Notes: a model not told the origin generated them from the sequence alone. A stretch of DNA of 64,000 nt from JAHBXL01 sp964409775 (GCA_964409775.1 CAYPEI010000010.1:53065-117064); one strand, 5' to 3'. Counted from the first letter of the stretch, positions 23,394 to 33,240 are shown. A program made the numbers and translations.

Positions 23394-23774
23394 ATGCTCC
23401 GACAAGTACTGCACAGCAAGATCCACATGGCCCGTGTCACCGGCGCCTATCCCGACTACATCGGATCGATCACGATCGACCGGGACTTGCTGGATGCGTG
23501 CGGCATGCGTGTGAACGATCACGTGCACGTGGCCAACTGCCGCACGGGCGAGCGGCTCGAGACCTATGTCTTCGAGGGTGAACGCGGCTCGGGGAAGATC
23601 GAACTGAATGGGGCCGCGGCGCACCTTTTCGAAGTCGGCGACCAGGTCATCATCATGCACTATGCGCTGATGAATGACGACGAGTACGCGACCAACCGGC
23701 CGAAGGTGCTCCTGATGACGCCGGGCAACCGGGTGGAGAAACTGATCCGCTATGAACCAACGCCGGCGCGTTAA
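23394..23774 (+). CDS. panD: aspartate 1-decarboxylase
   Basis: A 126-residue proenzyme that makes beta-alanine for pantothenate and CoA. The self-cleavage site YIGSITID has Gly24-Ser25 exactly as in E. coli PanD, so Ser25 should become the pyruvoyl group. Other family landmarks are MLRQVLHSKIH at the start, the central CRTGERLETYVFEGERGSGK, NGAAAHLFEVGDQVIIM and the C-terminal PKVLLMTPGNR. Length agrees with the family (126). It lies 34 bp after folD on the same strand; no other pantothenate gene is in the window. Confidence 0.95.
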   Translation: MLRQVLHSKIHMARVTGAYPDYIGSITIDRDLLDACGMRVNDHVHVANCRTGERLETYVFEGERGSGKIELNGAAAHLFEVGDQVIIMHYALMNDDEYATNRPKVLLMTPGNRVEKLIRYEPTPAR

Positions 23775-23848
23775 GGTGGCGCGCCGCGGGCGTCCTGCGC
23801 CTTGTGGGGGTAGAGGGGTGTGTTGACTCGGCAACGAGGAGACCAGCC

Positions 23849-24064
23849 ATGACACGCACGACCGGCACCACACGCGAGAGCGAACTCGGCGGACTCAAAG
23901 TCGTTCTGCGCACGAAGACGCTGAAGCAGATCGTCGGCTCCGGCGGCGGGATCGCGCCCACGGTCGCGAAACTGATCGGCAAGTCCGGCGACGAAACCTC
24001 CAACCAGTCGGGGCTGAAGCCCGTCAATCCGCGGACCGACTACCGCAACTTCCTGAGAACCTGA
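23849..24064 (+). CDS. small hypothetical protein, 71 aa
   Basis: Not recognised. ATG 23849 has GAGGAGA 6 bases upstream, one of the best ribosome binding sites in the window. The product is basic and Thr/Gly/Ser-rich: a polar N-terminus (MTRTTGTTRESELGG), a possible amphipathic stretch LKVVLRTKTLKQIVGSGGGI and a polar C-terminus ending in TDYRNFLRT. No signal or membrane segment. It could be a small cytosolic or nucleic-acid-associated protein, but that is a guess. It is convergent with the GNAT gene, 11 bp away. Confidence 0.65.
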   Translation: MTRTTGTTRESELGGLKVVLRTKTLKQIVGSGGGIAPTVAKLIGKSGDETSNQSGLKPVNPRTDYRNFLRT

Positions 24065-24075
24065 GGATTCGTCCG

Positions 24076-24600
24076 TCAGCCCGGGCCGCTCCCGGGCGAG
24101 CCGCCCGCGAGCCGGTGTATGCCGCTCTCTTCCAGGCGGAACACGGTCCATTCGCTCATCGGACGCGCGCCGATCGAGGTGTAGAACTCGATCGCGGGGG
24201 TGTTCCAGTCGAGCACTGACCACTCCATCCGGGCGCAGTTGCGGCGTCTCGCAATCTCGGCCAGCGCGACCAGCAGCGCCTTACCGAGTCCGCGGCCCCG
24301 GAACCGGGGTCGAACATAGACATCTTCAAGATACAGGCCCGGGCGGCCCATGAACGTCGAGAAGTTGAAGAAGTACAGCGCGTACCCCTGGGGCTGGCCG
24401 TCAACCTCGCCGATGAGCGCGCAGGCGGCGGGAAGACCGTCCCGCGGGAACAGCGCCTCGCGGACGTGTTCCTCGGTCGCCACGACTTCATGCCGGAGTT
24501 TCTCGTACTCCGCGATCTCGAGGATCAAGCCGTGGATCAATGCCGCGTCGCCCGGATTCGCCGCGCGGACATGAAGCCCGTTCCCCGGCTTCGGGCTCAT
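24076..24600 (-). CDS. GNAT family N-acetyltransferase
   Basis: A 174-residue acetyltransferase using acetyl-CoA. The fold is recognisable from YLEDVYVRPRFRGRGLGKAL (beta4 and the acetyl-CoA pyrophosphate loop RxxGxG/A), the motif B region ARMEWSVLDWNTPAIEFYTS and the closing IGARPMSEWTVFRL. The pattern is that of the spermidine/diamine acetyltransferase (SSAT-like) group, so a polyamine or similar amine is a possible acceptor. ATG 24600 overlaps the stop of the upstream MFS gene by 4 bp (ATGA); longer starts upstream lie inside that gene. It is translationally coupled to the transporter. Confidence 0.85.
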   Translation of the reverse strand: MSPKPGNGLHVRAANPGDAALIHGLILEIAEYEKLRHEVVATEEHVREALFPRDGLPAACALIGEVDGQPQGYALYFFNFSTFMGRPGLYLEDVYVRPRFRGRGLGKALLVALAEIARRRNCARMEWSVLDWNTPAIEFYTSIGARPMSEWTVFRLEESGIHRLAGGSPGSGPG

Positions 24601-25907
24601 GGCCGCGGCTCCTCCGACGCGGACGCACTGGCTTCCGTTGATCGCTCTCCCTTGTCGTGGAAGAACAGGACGAACAGGATGAGGACGACCAGGGCACACC
24701 CGGCGGCGGCATACCAGATGCCGCGCCAGTCGGTGAACTTGCCGACATCGTCCGCGGAGGTGAACGAGGCCACAAGGTTGCCGAAGATCATCGCCCCCGC
24801 GCCCAGCCCGAGCCCCTGCGTCACCAGGACGAGGAACCCCTGTGCCTGCGCCCGGATTTCCGGCGACGCCTTCTTATCGACGTAGACAAAGCCCGCGACG
24901 AAGAAGAGGTCATAGCAGAGCCCGTGGAGGACCACGCCCAGGACAGCCATCCACCGCTCCATGTCGACCGCGGCACCGGCGAACAACGCATACCGCGCGA
25001 CCCACGCGAACATTCCGATCGCCAGGACCCACTTCACGCCCAGCCGCAGATAGAGCGCGGGGAGAAGCAGCATGAAGATGATCTCGGTCATCTGTCCGTA
25101 CGACATCGTGATGGTCGGGCGATCAAACCCGAGATAGTCGATGAAGTTCCGGGCCTGCTGGTAGTACCCGGCGAGCGGAATGCACAGAAGCAGGGAGCAG
25201 ACAATAAAGATGGCGTAACTCGGCCTGGCGAGGAGTTTGAGCGAGTCCAGTCCGAGGATCTCCCGCGCGGAGACCGACCTTCCACGCGCGGGCGGGGGCG
25301 TGTGCGGGAGGGTCATCGCGTACAAGGCGAGGAGAATCCCGGCTCCGCCGCTGATGTAAAACTGCACCGGCGACTTGTCCCCGTCGGCGATCCAGGTCAG
25401 ACCGCTCAGACCCCACGGAGCCAGGCTTCCGGCGACCGCGATGTTGCCCACGATCCATCCGATCGTGCCGAAGACACGAACGAGCGGGAACTGCTTCTGA
25501 CCGCTGGAGAGATGAGTGAAGGAGAGCGAGTTGGTGAGCGCCAGCGTCGGCATGTAGCAGAGCATGTGCGCAAGGAGCATCAGCACGTAGGGGTGGAAGA
25601 ACGTCTTGGGCACATCCGGGCCCGCCGCGGCGACCACACCGGGCATCGCCAGCATGATCACCGCGCCGGCCAGATGGAGCACGGCGAGCACGACTTGCGT
25701 CGGGAAGTACCTGTCTGCGATCATTCCCACGAAGAACGGCGAGACGACGGCGGCGATCGGCCCGACCGTGTACGCCCAGCCGATCAGGTCGTCGAGTCCG
25801 ACGGCTTTCATCCAGCCCGTCATGGAGACGTACCACGCTCCCCAGACGAAGAACTGGAGAAACATCATGACGGACAGTCGCGGCAGAAGCCGTTCAGCGG
25901 TGGGCAT
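24597..25907 (-). CDS. MFS transporter, nucleoside:H+ symporter type
   Basis: A 436-residue inner-membrane protein with about 12 hydrophobic segments and a polar Ser/Glu-rich C-terminal tail. The opening PRLSVMMFLQFFVWGAWYVS and GWAYTVGPIAAVVSPFFVGM, with YMPTLALTNSLSF and VRVFGTIGWIVGN, follow the NupG/XapB (nucleoside:proton symporter) group that is common in planctomycetes, where annotation varies between nucleoside and sugar transport. The SLFFVAGFVYVDK-like loop is in the second half. It is coupled to the GNAT gene by a 4-bp overlap and is separated from trpD by 97 bp. Substrate not certain. Confidence 0.85.
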   Translation of the reverse strand: MPTAERLLPRLSVMMFLQFFVWGAWYVSMTGWMKAVGLDDLIGWAYTVGPIAAVVSPFFVGMIADRYFPTQVVLAVLHLAGAVIMLAMPGVVAAAGPDVPKTFFHPYVLMLLAHMLCYMPTLALTNSLSFTHLSSGQKQFPLVRVFGTIGWIVGNIAVAGSLAPWGLSGLTWIADGDKSPVQFYISGGAGILLALYAMTLPHTPPPARGRSVSAREILGLDSLKLLARPSYAIFIVCSLLLCIPLAGYYQQARNFIDYLGFDRPTITMSYGQMTEIIFMLLLPALYLRLGVKWVLAIGMFAWVARYALFAGAAVDMERWMAVLGVVLHGLCYDLFFVAGFVYVDKKASPEIRAQAQGFLVLVTQGLGLGAGAMIFGNLVASFTSADDVGKFTDWRGIWYAAAGCALVVLILFVLFFHDKGERSTEASASASEEPRP

Positions 25908-26004
25908 TCGCCCAGACTAGCCGAATCCCGTATTCACCGCCAGCAGCCCCGGCCCAGTCTCGCGCCCGGGTGCCCGTCCCGCGAGGGGTGCCCCCATCCC
26001 GCAT

Positions 26005-27039
26005 CTACCGGCATGATTCCGCTACCAGGGCGTCCAGCACCGCCGCGGCGGCGCCGGAATCCAGTGCATCGGCCGCCATCGCGACGCCCTCGGCAAGGTC
26101 CGACGCGGCATCGGCGACCACCAGCGCGCCTGCGACGTTGAGCACAGCCATGTCGCGGGCCGGCCCGCGTTCTCCCGCGAGGATCGACCGCGCGATGCGG
26201 ACGGCGTCGTCAAGCGTCCCCGCGGCGACGTCTTCGAACCGTGCCCTGGCAAGTCCAAGGTGCAGGGCATCGACCACGCGCGTCGAAACGCAGCCGCGTT
26301 CGACGGTGTGCACGATGTTGGTGTCCGTCGTCGTCAGTTCATCCAGGCCATCGTGACTGCTCACGACCATCGCCTTCTCGACACCAAGGCGGGCGAGCGT
26401 GTGGGCGACCTTCTCCGAGAGTTCGCGGCTGTAGGTTCCCATGAGTTGACGGGGAGCGCCCGCCGGGTTCGTCAGCGGCCCCAGCAGGTTGAAGATCGTC
26501 GGGAACCCGAGAGCCTTTCGCGCGCCGGCCGCGTGCTTCATCGCGGGGTGGTGGTGGATCGCAAAGCAGAAGCACAGTCCCAGCCGTTCAAGGCAGCGTG
26601 CCTGGGTCTCCGGCGATGCGGCGACGTTGACGCCGAGCGCCTGCATCAGTTCCGCTGACCCACGCCCGGTGCGGCTGGTGCTCCCGTGCTTGGCGATGGC
26701 GACGCGTCCGGGGGCCGCGGCCACCGTCACGATCGCCGCGATCGTGGAAACATTGAACGCCTTGGGCGCTCCGCCCGTGCCGCAGGTATCCAGCAGCCTG
26801 CCGGGGATGCCGGACGGCCGCGGAACGGGTGTCACGTGTGCCCGCATCACCCTGGCGCCTCCCACGAGTTCGTCGATGGTGGGGCCGCCGGGCCTCGCCG
26901 CGATCAGCGCGAGCATCGCACCGATCTGCGCATCGTTCCAATCGCCTGCCAGGACCTGGGCAAAGGCGGCTTGGGCCTGCCGCTCATCCATGGGCTTGCC
27001 CGTCAGCAGTTGAGCCAGAATGTCCGATGCGGTCGGCAT
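26005..27039 (-). CDS. trpD: anthranilate phosphoribosyltransferase
   Basis: A 344-residue enzyme of tryptophan synthesis, joining anthranilate and PRPP. The PRPP-binding region reads DTCGTGGAPKAFNVSTIAAI, then AIAKHGSTSRTGRGSAELMQ; usual versions are GTGGD and KHGN, so this protein has Ala for Asp and Ser for Asn. The metal-binding Asp-Glu pair is kept in SSHDGLDELTTTD. Other family pieces: LCFCFAIHHHPAMKHAAGAR and FNLLGPLTNPAGAPRQLMG. Length fits the family (~340). It is not next to other trp genes in this window. Divergent from the disordered membrane protein gene. Confidence 0.88.
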   Translation of the reverse strand: MPTASDILAQLLTGKPMDERQAQAAFAQVLAGDWNDAQIGAMLALIAARPGGPTIDELVGGARVMRAHVTPVPRPSGIPGRLLDTCGTGGAPKAFNVSTIAAIVTVAAAPGRVAIAKHGSTSRTGRGSAELMQALGVNVAASPETQARCLERLGLCFCFAIHHHPAMKHAAGARKALGFPTIFNLLGPLTNPAGAPRQLMGTYSRELSEKVAHTLARLGVEKAMVVSSHDGLDELTTTDTNIVHTVERGCVSTRVVDALHLGLARARFEDVAAGTLDDAVRIARSILAGERGPARDMAVLNVAGALVVADAASDLAEGVAMAADALDSGAAAAVLDALVAESCR

Positions 27040-27155
27040 GGCGATTCTCCACTATCGGCCCGTCCGGGGGTTGGGTTGTGGCCCGGATCGCAGCCACGCC
27101 GCCCCAGACCGCCGAACACCGCAACGTGTTGCCGCCCGGGAACGTACGATGGTGC

Positions 27156-30100
27156 ATGCGGGGCGTTCGGACGACCATCCACGTGACACGACGGCGGCTG
27201 ATGGTTGCCCGCGTCATCGATCGGGTTGGTTCCGGGCTCGTGTGGGGTCTCGGTGCGAGCATCGTTGCTGTCCTGACCGGCAAGGCCGGGGCTATCGACC
27301 TCCCCCCTTGGTTCCTCGTCACGATCCCGGCCTCCGCCGGAGCCTTGATTGGCCTTGCGCGATCCGTTCTGCACCTGCCTTCCGACCGGGCCGCGGCCGG
27401 GGTCATCGACGACGCCCTGGCCCTCCGCGACCGGATCACCACCGGCCTGACGCTCGATGCCGGACAGGACGCGGAGTTCACTGACCTGGCGAGGCAGGAG
27501 GCCGAGAGTGCGGCGGCAAGTTCGGATCCGGCGCGGGCGATCCCGTATCGCTTCAGCGCCGCATGGATGATCTGGCCGGTTCTGTTGCTCGCGTCGGCAT
27601 GCATCGTCATCCTGGCGCCTCAGGGCGATCTGCTGGGGCGTCGACACGCTGCAACGCGGATCGAGACTGAACGGACTCTCCGAAACCAGGCCGCGGCCGA
27701 CATCAAGCAGGCGATGGAGCAAGTCGATCCGATCCTGCGCGATGCGCCCGTTTCTGATCCTCGCTCAGCGCAACTGGCCGAACTCGATGCGCTGCGCACT
27801 GAACTCGAGGAGGGACGGCTCGATGCCGATCAGGCGGCGTCCAAGGCGATCGACCGGTTGCAGTCGATCGCGGAGCGTTCAGAACAATCCGCGGCGAATG
27901 CCGCCGCGAGAAGCCACGCGATCTCCCGCGCACTGGCCGGCCTGAACCGAACCGACAGTCGAACGATGTCCGGAGGCGGCGATGCAGACCGCCCTTCCGC
28001 CCAAGGCGCCGATGCCTCTGCCGGTGTGGAGGAGTCCGCGCTGACCAGGGCCGTTCGCACCGGAGATCTTGCCGCGGCTCGTCAAGCCGCGAAAGACCTG
28101 ATGCAACGAGGCCGGATGTCTGAGGCGGACCGGCGCGAACTCGCGGCCGACCTGGAGCGGCTGGCGGCGGACCTCGATCAACTGGATGCCCAGGAGTCTG
28201 CGCGTGCCGAGCGCGATGCCGCAAGCGAATCGCCGGCATCCCGCGAAGAGGGGCTGCCCGAACTCGCCAAACGCCTCGAAAACCAGGCCGCCGACGGCCG
28301 GGCCGATCCCGCGTCGGCGTCACCGCCGTCTCCGCGGCCCGCTGCGGACGATCAGCAACCCACTCCAAGCGCGAATCCGCGGCGAGACTCCGCTGTCCCC
28401 ACGGCACCACCAGATTCCAGTCGGCCATCAGCGTCGCCTGCGGAACCAACACCTACTTCAGACTCCGAGAAGGCGGCAGAGCCAAGCAAGCAGCGTGAGG
28501 GGGAAAGAGCAGTCGAGACCTCCAAGCGAACACGCTCTGAGCGAGGCGGCGACACGGCGACCGACGACCGGCCCGCCTCAGGCGACTCCCGCGCGTCTCC
28601 GGACAAGCAATCGGCCAAGCAGGACGCGGGTCAGAGCACCACGCGGCCCCCAGGCGATGCCGACGACTCCGTGCCTGCCAAGCAGGACGCCCGCGAGCAG
28701 CCAGGAAGTTTCAGACAGGACGGCGCCCCATCGGCCACGCGAACGACTCGCGATGCGGCCGGCGATGCTGCCCGAGAGCAACCCCGCGCACCAGATCAAC
28801 GGCAACTCCGAGAGAAGTTCGAGCGATCCGGCATGTCCCCGGAAGATGCCCAGCGAGCGGCGGAGCAACTGACGGCGCAGAACCGCGAACAGGAGGCCGA
28901 GCGCGGCGCAGCGCAGGACCGCCGCGAACTGGCCGAACGGCTCAAGTCCGCCGCCAAGTCCCTCGCGGATGACGGCAAGCCAAAGCCGAATGGCGTGAAC
29001 GAGAGTCAGCAACAACCGGCCGCTACTCAGGGCGCCCGGAAAGGCGTCAACCAAGAGCCCAACGCGGGGCAAGAAGAAGCCACGAACGCCGCCAGCCCCG
29101 GCCGCGACCAACGGCAATCCGAGCAATCGGGCAACGGGCCGCGACCGGAGGCACGCGGCGGATCGAGCCCGGCTTCGGGCACACCGCGACCAACACCCCC
29201 CACCACCGCGCCCGATACGCCAACTCCAACCCCCGGCCGGTCCGATCAGGCCGCACCTGTCCGGCAGCAAGGTGAGCAACCGCAGCCGGATCGCGCGGAC
29301 ACTCCGGCCACAGATGCGAACGAGCCCAACTCCGATGGTTCGACGCCGACACAGGACGCTCCGCGCGGTAGGCAGACACACGACCCCCGCAGGCCATCCC
29401 ATCAACCCGAGGGCGATCCCAAAGAACCACAGATTCCCGATGAACTCCCGGTGCCCACCAAGGAGGCGATCTCTAAACTCGCCCGGCATCTTGACAAGAT
29501 GACTGCCGATGACAAAGCCGAACGGGCAGACCGCGCTGCCGCGGAGACAGCCCGCGAGCAGGCCCGCCGAATGGCCGAGCGCCTCAGCCCCCAGCAGCAG
29601 GATCGTCTCCGTCAGTGGGCGGAGGGGATCGCCCGCGAGAACCCCGACCTGGTCCGGCGGCTGATGAACCAGCCCGATGGCGCACCCGACTCCGATCAAC
29701 CGCGGCCGGATCTTGCGCAAAGTCACCCGCAGGCGAACCCGAGAAGGGGCATGACTCCCGACTCTGCCGGCACCGACTACCCGGCCGGCGGCGGACCGGA
29801 CGGCCGGGCCGGCGATGCCGCGGCCGCACGCACTGCACCGCCGCTGACGCCTGACCGCACCGAGTTGGTCGATGCTCGAAACTCCGGCAGGGAGCAGCCG
29901 GCCATCGCTCAATCTCGCGGCCAGGTCGCGGGCGAGTGGCTTGCCCCGCCCGCAGAAGGGACCGCCGCGACCACGGGCCCGAGCCCCGTCGAACGCGTTC
30001 GCCAGGCGGCACGCAGCGCCCAGCAGGCCGTGGACGACCGGTCCATCCCCGCACGGTACGACCGGATGGTGCGACGCTACTTCCAGCGACTCCCCGACAA

Positions 30101-30161
30101 GGTGGCTGAGCGCACCAGGGCAGAGGCTCCCGCGTCGGTACCGGCACAGGACGCACCGTGA
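27156..30161 (+). CDS. large disordered membrane protein with coiled coil
   Basis: About 1001 residues, not assignable to a named family. Visible layout: membrane segments near 24-42, 51-70 and 135-155; a helical, probably coiled-coil stretch to about 330; about 450 residues of low-complexity sequence rich in Pro, Ser, Gln, Arg, Glu, Ala; a short ordered helical block (AISKLARHLDKMTADDKAER, near 770-850); and a C-terminal IPARYDRMVRRYFQRLPDK. The N-terminal topology recalls DUF4175-like planctomycete proteins. ATG 27156 is favoured; ATG 27201 is an alternative; an open frame continues upstream into the trpD antisense. It precedes a VWA protein by 7 bp and may be its membrane scaffold. Confidence 0.7.
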   Translation: MRGVRTTIHVTRRRLMVARVIDRVGSGLVWGLGASIVAVLTGKAGAIDLPPWFLVTIPASAGALIGLARSVLHLPSDRAAAGVIDDALALRDRITTGLTLDAGQDAEFTDLARQEAESAAASSDPARAIPYRFSAAWMIWPVLLLASACIVILAPQGDLLGRRHAATRIETERTLRNQAAADIKQAMEQVDPILRDAPVSDPRSAQLAELDALRTELEEGRLDADQAASKAIDRLQSIAERSEQSAANAAARSHAISRALAGLNRTDSRTMSGGGDADRPSAQGADASAGVEESALTRAVRTGDLAAARQAAKDLMQRGRMSEADRRELAADLERLAADLDQLDAQESARAERDAASESPASREEGLPELAKRLENQAADGRADPASASPPSPRPAADDQQPTPSANPRRDSAVPTAPPDSSRPSASPAEPTPTSDSEKAAEPSKQREGERAVETSKRTRSERGGDTATDDRPASGDSRASPDKQSAKQDAGQSTTRPPGDADDSVPAKQDAREQPGSFRQDGAPSATRTTRDAAGDAAREQPRAPDQRQLREKFERSGMSPEDAQRAAEQLTAQNREQEAERGAAQDRRELAERLKSAAKSLADDGKPKPNGVNESQQQPAATQGARKGVNQEPNAGQEEATNAASPGRDQRQSEQSGNGPRPEARGGSSPASGTPRPTPPTTAPDTPTPTPGRSDQAAPVRQQGEQPQPDRADTPATDANEPNSDGSTPTQDAPRGRQTHDPRRPSHQPEGDPKEPQIPDELPVPTKEAISKLARHLDKMTADDKAERADRAAAETAREQARRMAERLSPQQQDRLRQWAEGIARENPDLVRRLMNQPDGAPDSDQPRPDLAQSHPQANPRRGMTPDSAGTDYPAGGGPDGRAGDAAAARTAPPLTPDRTELVDARNSGREQPAIAQSRGQVAGEWLAPPAEGTAATTGPSPVERVRQAARSAQQAVDDRSIPARYDRMVRRYFQRLPDKVAERTRAEAPASVPAQDAP

Positions 30162-30168
30162 CGCAAGG

Positions 30169-33100
30169 ATGAGCATCCACTTCGATCAACCCGTGTGGCT
30201 GTGGCTGCTGACGCTCGCAGCGCCGATGGCAACCGCGGGCTTGCTGTGGTTCAACTCCATGAGCCGGCTGCGCAGGTGGGCATGCGTCGTCGCGCGGGTG
30301 TTCCTGATCTCAGCAGTTGCCGGCATGCTCGCAGGGGCGACCGCCGTGCGGACCACCTCGTCGCTCACCACCATCGCCGTGTTCGATTGCTCCGGCTCGG
30401 TCGATGCGTTCTTCGATTCACGCGACCAGACAGGCAGATACGGGCGACCACTCGACAGCATGCGTGAAGCGCTCTCCGCAGCGCTTCAACACTCCGGTCG
30501 CGGACCTGATGACCGGGCCGGCGTGGTTCTTCTGGGCGAACATCCGATCGCCTGGTCCGCTCCGACACGCGGCGATCCTCTGTCCGCAGCGATCGAGACG
30601 CCCGCCTCGGATGGTTCCGACATCGCGGCGGCCATCCGTCTCGCCCGCGCGATGGTGCCGGCCGATTCAACCGGACGAATCGTGTTGTTCACGGACGGAA
30701 ACCAGACCCGTGGCGATGCGCTCTCTGAGGCCCGTCTGGCCCGCGCCGCGGGAACGCCGATCGATGTCGTCCCGCTCCGATACCGGGTGGAATCCGAAGT
30801 CGTGGTCGAGTCGGTCGATGCTCCGGCCATCGCGCCGGCGAAGGCGCCGGTGATCATCCGCGTTTCGATCCGCTCGACGGGCGCAGCGTCGGGCACGCTC
30901 GACCTGCTCCACAACGGGGCGAATGTCGACGCCACGCCCGGCGAACCGGGAACCGGCCGCAGGGTGCTGCTGCGGCCCGGGCGGCACGTCGAACTCATCG
31001 AGACTGAACTGCTCGCCGGGCGCGTGCACCGGTTCGAAGCCGTCTTCACGCCCGATCCGGCCGATCCATCGCACCCCGAGACGGGATTCGCCGCGGACCG
31101 GGTCGCGGCGAACAACCGCGCGGAAGCGGTGACGTTCAGCGTCTCGCCCGGGATGGTCCTGCAGATCGACGGGGTCGGGGGCGGCAACCCCGCGGGCGGC
31201 GGCGCGCCACTCAAGTCCGCGCTTGAGGCTTCCGGCATGACCGTGCAGATGGTCTCGCCGGAGGCCGCGCCGCGGGATCTGCTGGAACTCGAAGCCTACG
31301 ACCTCGTGCTGCTCTCCAACGTGGGGGCCGAGTCACTCCGCGAAGAGAGCGTCGCGGCCCTCGCCCGCTACGTCACCGAACTGGCCGGCGGATTGGTGAT
31401 GATCGGAGGGCCCGAGTCCTTCGGCGCGGGCGGATGGAAGGGAACCCCGATCGAGCCGCTGCTGCCGGTCCTGCTCGACCTGCCCGAGCAACTCATCAAG
31501 CCATCCGCGGCGGTCGTTCTCGTGCTCGACAACTCCGGGTCCATGAACGCCGGCGTGATGGGCTCCCCATACAGCCAGCAGGAGATCGCCAACGAGGGCG
31601 CGGCCCTGGCAATCGAGAGCATGGACCGGACCGACCTCGTCGGGGTCATTACGTTCAACAGCGACTTCAAAGTCCAGATCCCCCTCCAGCGAAACCGTGA
31701 CCCGAAGAAGTCCGCCGAAATCGTCCGGTCGATCAGCGCCGGCGGCGGGACCGATTGCGGCCCGGCGCTCAACGCCGCGGCGGGAATGCTGGACGACTCG
31801 GCGGGCGAAGCGGAGGTGCGGCACATCATCGTGCTCTCCGACGGCAAGTCCAAGGGCGCATCGCAACTCCCCGAACTGGCCGGCCGCCTCGCGCAGCGCG
31901 GCATCCGCGTCTCAACCATCGCCGTGGGCATGCAGGCCGACTCGGTCACGCTTGCCGAGATGGCCACCCGCGGCGACGGTCGCTTCTATCGCGTCGTCGA
32001 TCCCAAGGTTCTGCCCCGGATCCTGATCAAGGCGGTTCGTGTCGTGCGCTCTCCGCTGATACGCGTGGGCGACTTTGAGCCGATCGTGCTTGCGACGGGC
32101 TCGCCCCTGGTGCAGGGCCTGCCGGCCGGGATGCCGCCGCTGGGCGGCGTCGTGCTCACCCAGCCTCGCGACACGCCGACCGTCGTCGAGGCCATGTCGA
32201 CACCCACCGGCGAGCCGCTGCTGGCGCACTGGAACGCCGGGCTCGGCCGCGTCGCGGCGTTTACCTCCGATGCTCACGACTGGGCCGGCCGGTGGCTGGA
32301 GTGGCCCGGATACGGCCAACTCTGGACTCGTATCGCACGCTTCACTACCCGCCCTCCAACCGACCGCAGGCAGGAACTGTCGATGTCGCTGGAAGGCGAC
32401 ACGCTCCGGCTTCGCCTCGATGCCGCTGACGACCTCGGCAAGCCCCTGGACCTCCTCTCCGTTCCCGGAGCGGTGTATTCGCCCGGCGGCGAACGGATCG
32501 ACGTTCGGCTCTCGCAGACAGGGCCGGGCCGGTATGAGGGCGCAGTACCCGCCGAGAGTTCCGGCACCTATGTCGCAACGTTTTCCCCGCGCCGGAACGG
32601 TCAGGCGCTCAGCCCCGTGATCGGCGGAGTGAGTCGCACTGCCGGGCTGGAGTACGCCAGCCTGCGATCAAACGACGATCTTCTCGCGGCCATTGCAACG
32701 GAGTCCGGAGGAAGACTCATCGAACTCGACTCCCTTGCGGGCGCGAACGTCTTCGATCGTTCTGCTGTCCGGCCGGTCGAAGCCCGGCTGCCCCTCTGGC
32801 CTGCGCTGCTCGCGTGGAGCATCGCCCTGCTCCTGGTCGACATCGGCACGCGCCGCATCGCCTGGGACCGTCTGCTCAGCCGCGAGTTCGGGGCTTCGCT
32901 TCGTCGCGATGCCGCGGCCGTGCTCAAGGCCCGCGGAGCCCAGGCCGCGGCGACGGCCGAGCGGCTGCGCCGGGTGGAGCCGGCCCTCGGGAGCGCGGCC
33001 ACAACTCCGGCCGGCGGAGGGCTTGGCGCCGAAGACGCCGTCGCGATCGTCCGCGAGCAGGCGGAGCGCCGTCGACAGGCGCGCCGCCAGGCATCGGTCG

Positions 33101-33240
33101 CTCCCACAGGCACATCGCCCTCGCATCGCATCGCGGAACCGGGCGCTTCGGCATCGCCGGATGAATCAGGCGGGCTGCTCGCAGCCAAGCGCCGCGCCCA
33201 GCAACGCATCGACGAACAGCGGGAGAATCGCGGACCATGA
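30169..33240 (+). CDS. membrane protein with two VWA-like domains
   Basis: A 1023-residue protein: two N-terminal membrane helices (about 5-25 and 38-58), a first VWA-like domain with FDCSGSVD (about 70) and, after a linker and a glutamine-amidotransferase-like segment, a second VWA domain with the MIDAS motif LVLDNSGSMNAG (about 455) and ISAGGGTDCGPALNAAAG. The downstream LPAGMPPLGGVVLTQPRDTP region is shared with large planctomycete BatA/VWA proteins; a late membrane helix (PLWPALLAWSIALLLVDIG) and a coiled coil with AAKRRAQQRIDEQRE close it. The start is ATG 30169. The stop overlaps the methyltransferase start by 4 bp. Likely complex formation with the upstream disordered protein is inferred from the operon. 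Confidence 0.85.
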   Translation: MSIHFDQPVWLWLLTLAAPMATAGLLWFNSMSRLRRWACVVARVFLISAVAGMLAGATAVRTTSSLTTIAVFDCSGSVDAFFDSRDQTGRYGRPLDSMREALSAALQHSGRGPDDRAGVVLLGEHPIAWSAPTRGDPLSAAIETPASDGSDIAAAIRLARAMVPADSTGRIVLFTDGNQTRGDALSEARLARAAGTPIDVVPLRYRVESEVVVESVDAPAIAPAKAPVIIRVSIRSTGAASGTLDLLHNGANVDATPGEPGTGRRVLLRPGRHVELIETELLAGRVHRFEAVFTPDPADPSHPETGFAADRVAANNRAEAVTFSVSPGMVLQIDGVGGGNPAGGGAPLKSALEASGMTVQMVSPEAAPRDLLELEAYDLVLLSNVGAESLREESVAALARYVTELAGGLVMIGGPESFGAGGWKGTPIEPLLPVLLDLPEQLIKPSAAVVLVLDNSGSMNAGVMGSPYSQQEIANEGAALAIESMDRTDLVGVITFNSDFKVQIPLQRNRDPKKSAEIVRSISAGGGTDCGPALNAAAGMLDDSAGEAEVRHIIVLSDGKSKGASQLPELAGRLAQRGIRVSTIAVGMQADSVTLAEMATRGDGRFYRVVDPKVLPRILIKAVRVVRSPLIRVGDFEPIVLATGSPLVQGLPAGMPPLGGVVLTQPRDTPTVVEAMSTPTGEPLLAHWNAGLGRVAAFTSDAHDWAGRWLEWPGYGQLWTRIARFTTRPPTDRRQELSMSLEGDTLRLRLDAADDLGKPLDLLSVPGAVYSPGGERIDVRLSQTGPGRYEGAVPAESSGTYVATFSPRRNGQALSPVIGGVSRTAGLEYASLRSNDDLLAAIATESGGRLIELDSLAGANVFDRSAVRPVEARLPLWPALLAWSIALLLVDIGTRRIAWDRLLSREFGASLRRDAAAVLKARGAQAAATAERLRRVEPALGSAATTPAGGGLGAEDAVAIVREQAERRRQARRQASVAPTGTSPSHRIAEPGASASPDESGGLLAAKRRAQQRIDEQRENRGP

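Noticed and set aside
26829..27155. Upstream extension of the disordered protein into trpD
   Set aside because: The extension is antisense to trpD and reads as Arg/Pro/Ser-rich nonsense; the start at 27156 is placed between the divergent genes.
28578..30176. 532-codon minus-strand frame opposite the disordered membrane protein
   Set aside because: It has some hydrophobic runs but no signal, start site or motif. The plus-strand gene is in an operon with 7-bp spacing and has membrane helices and a C-terminal motif. A low-complexity sense gene makes antisense frames likely.
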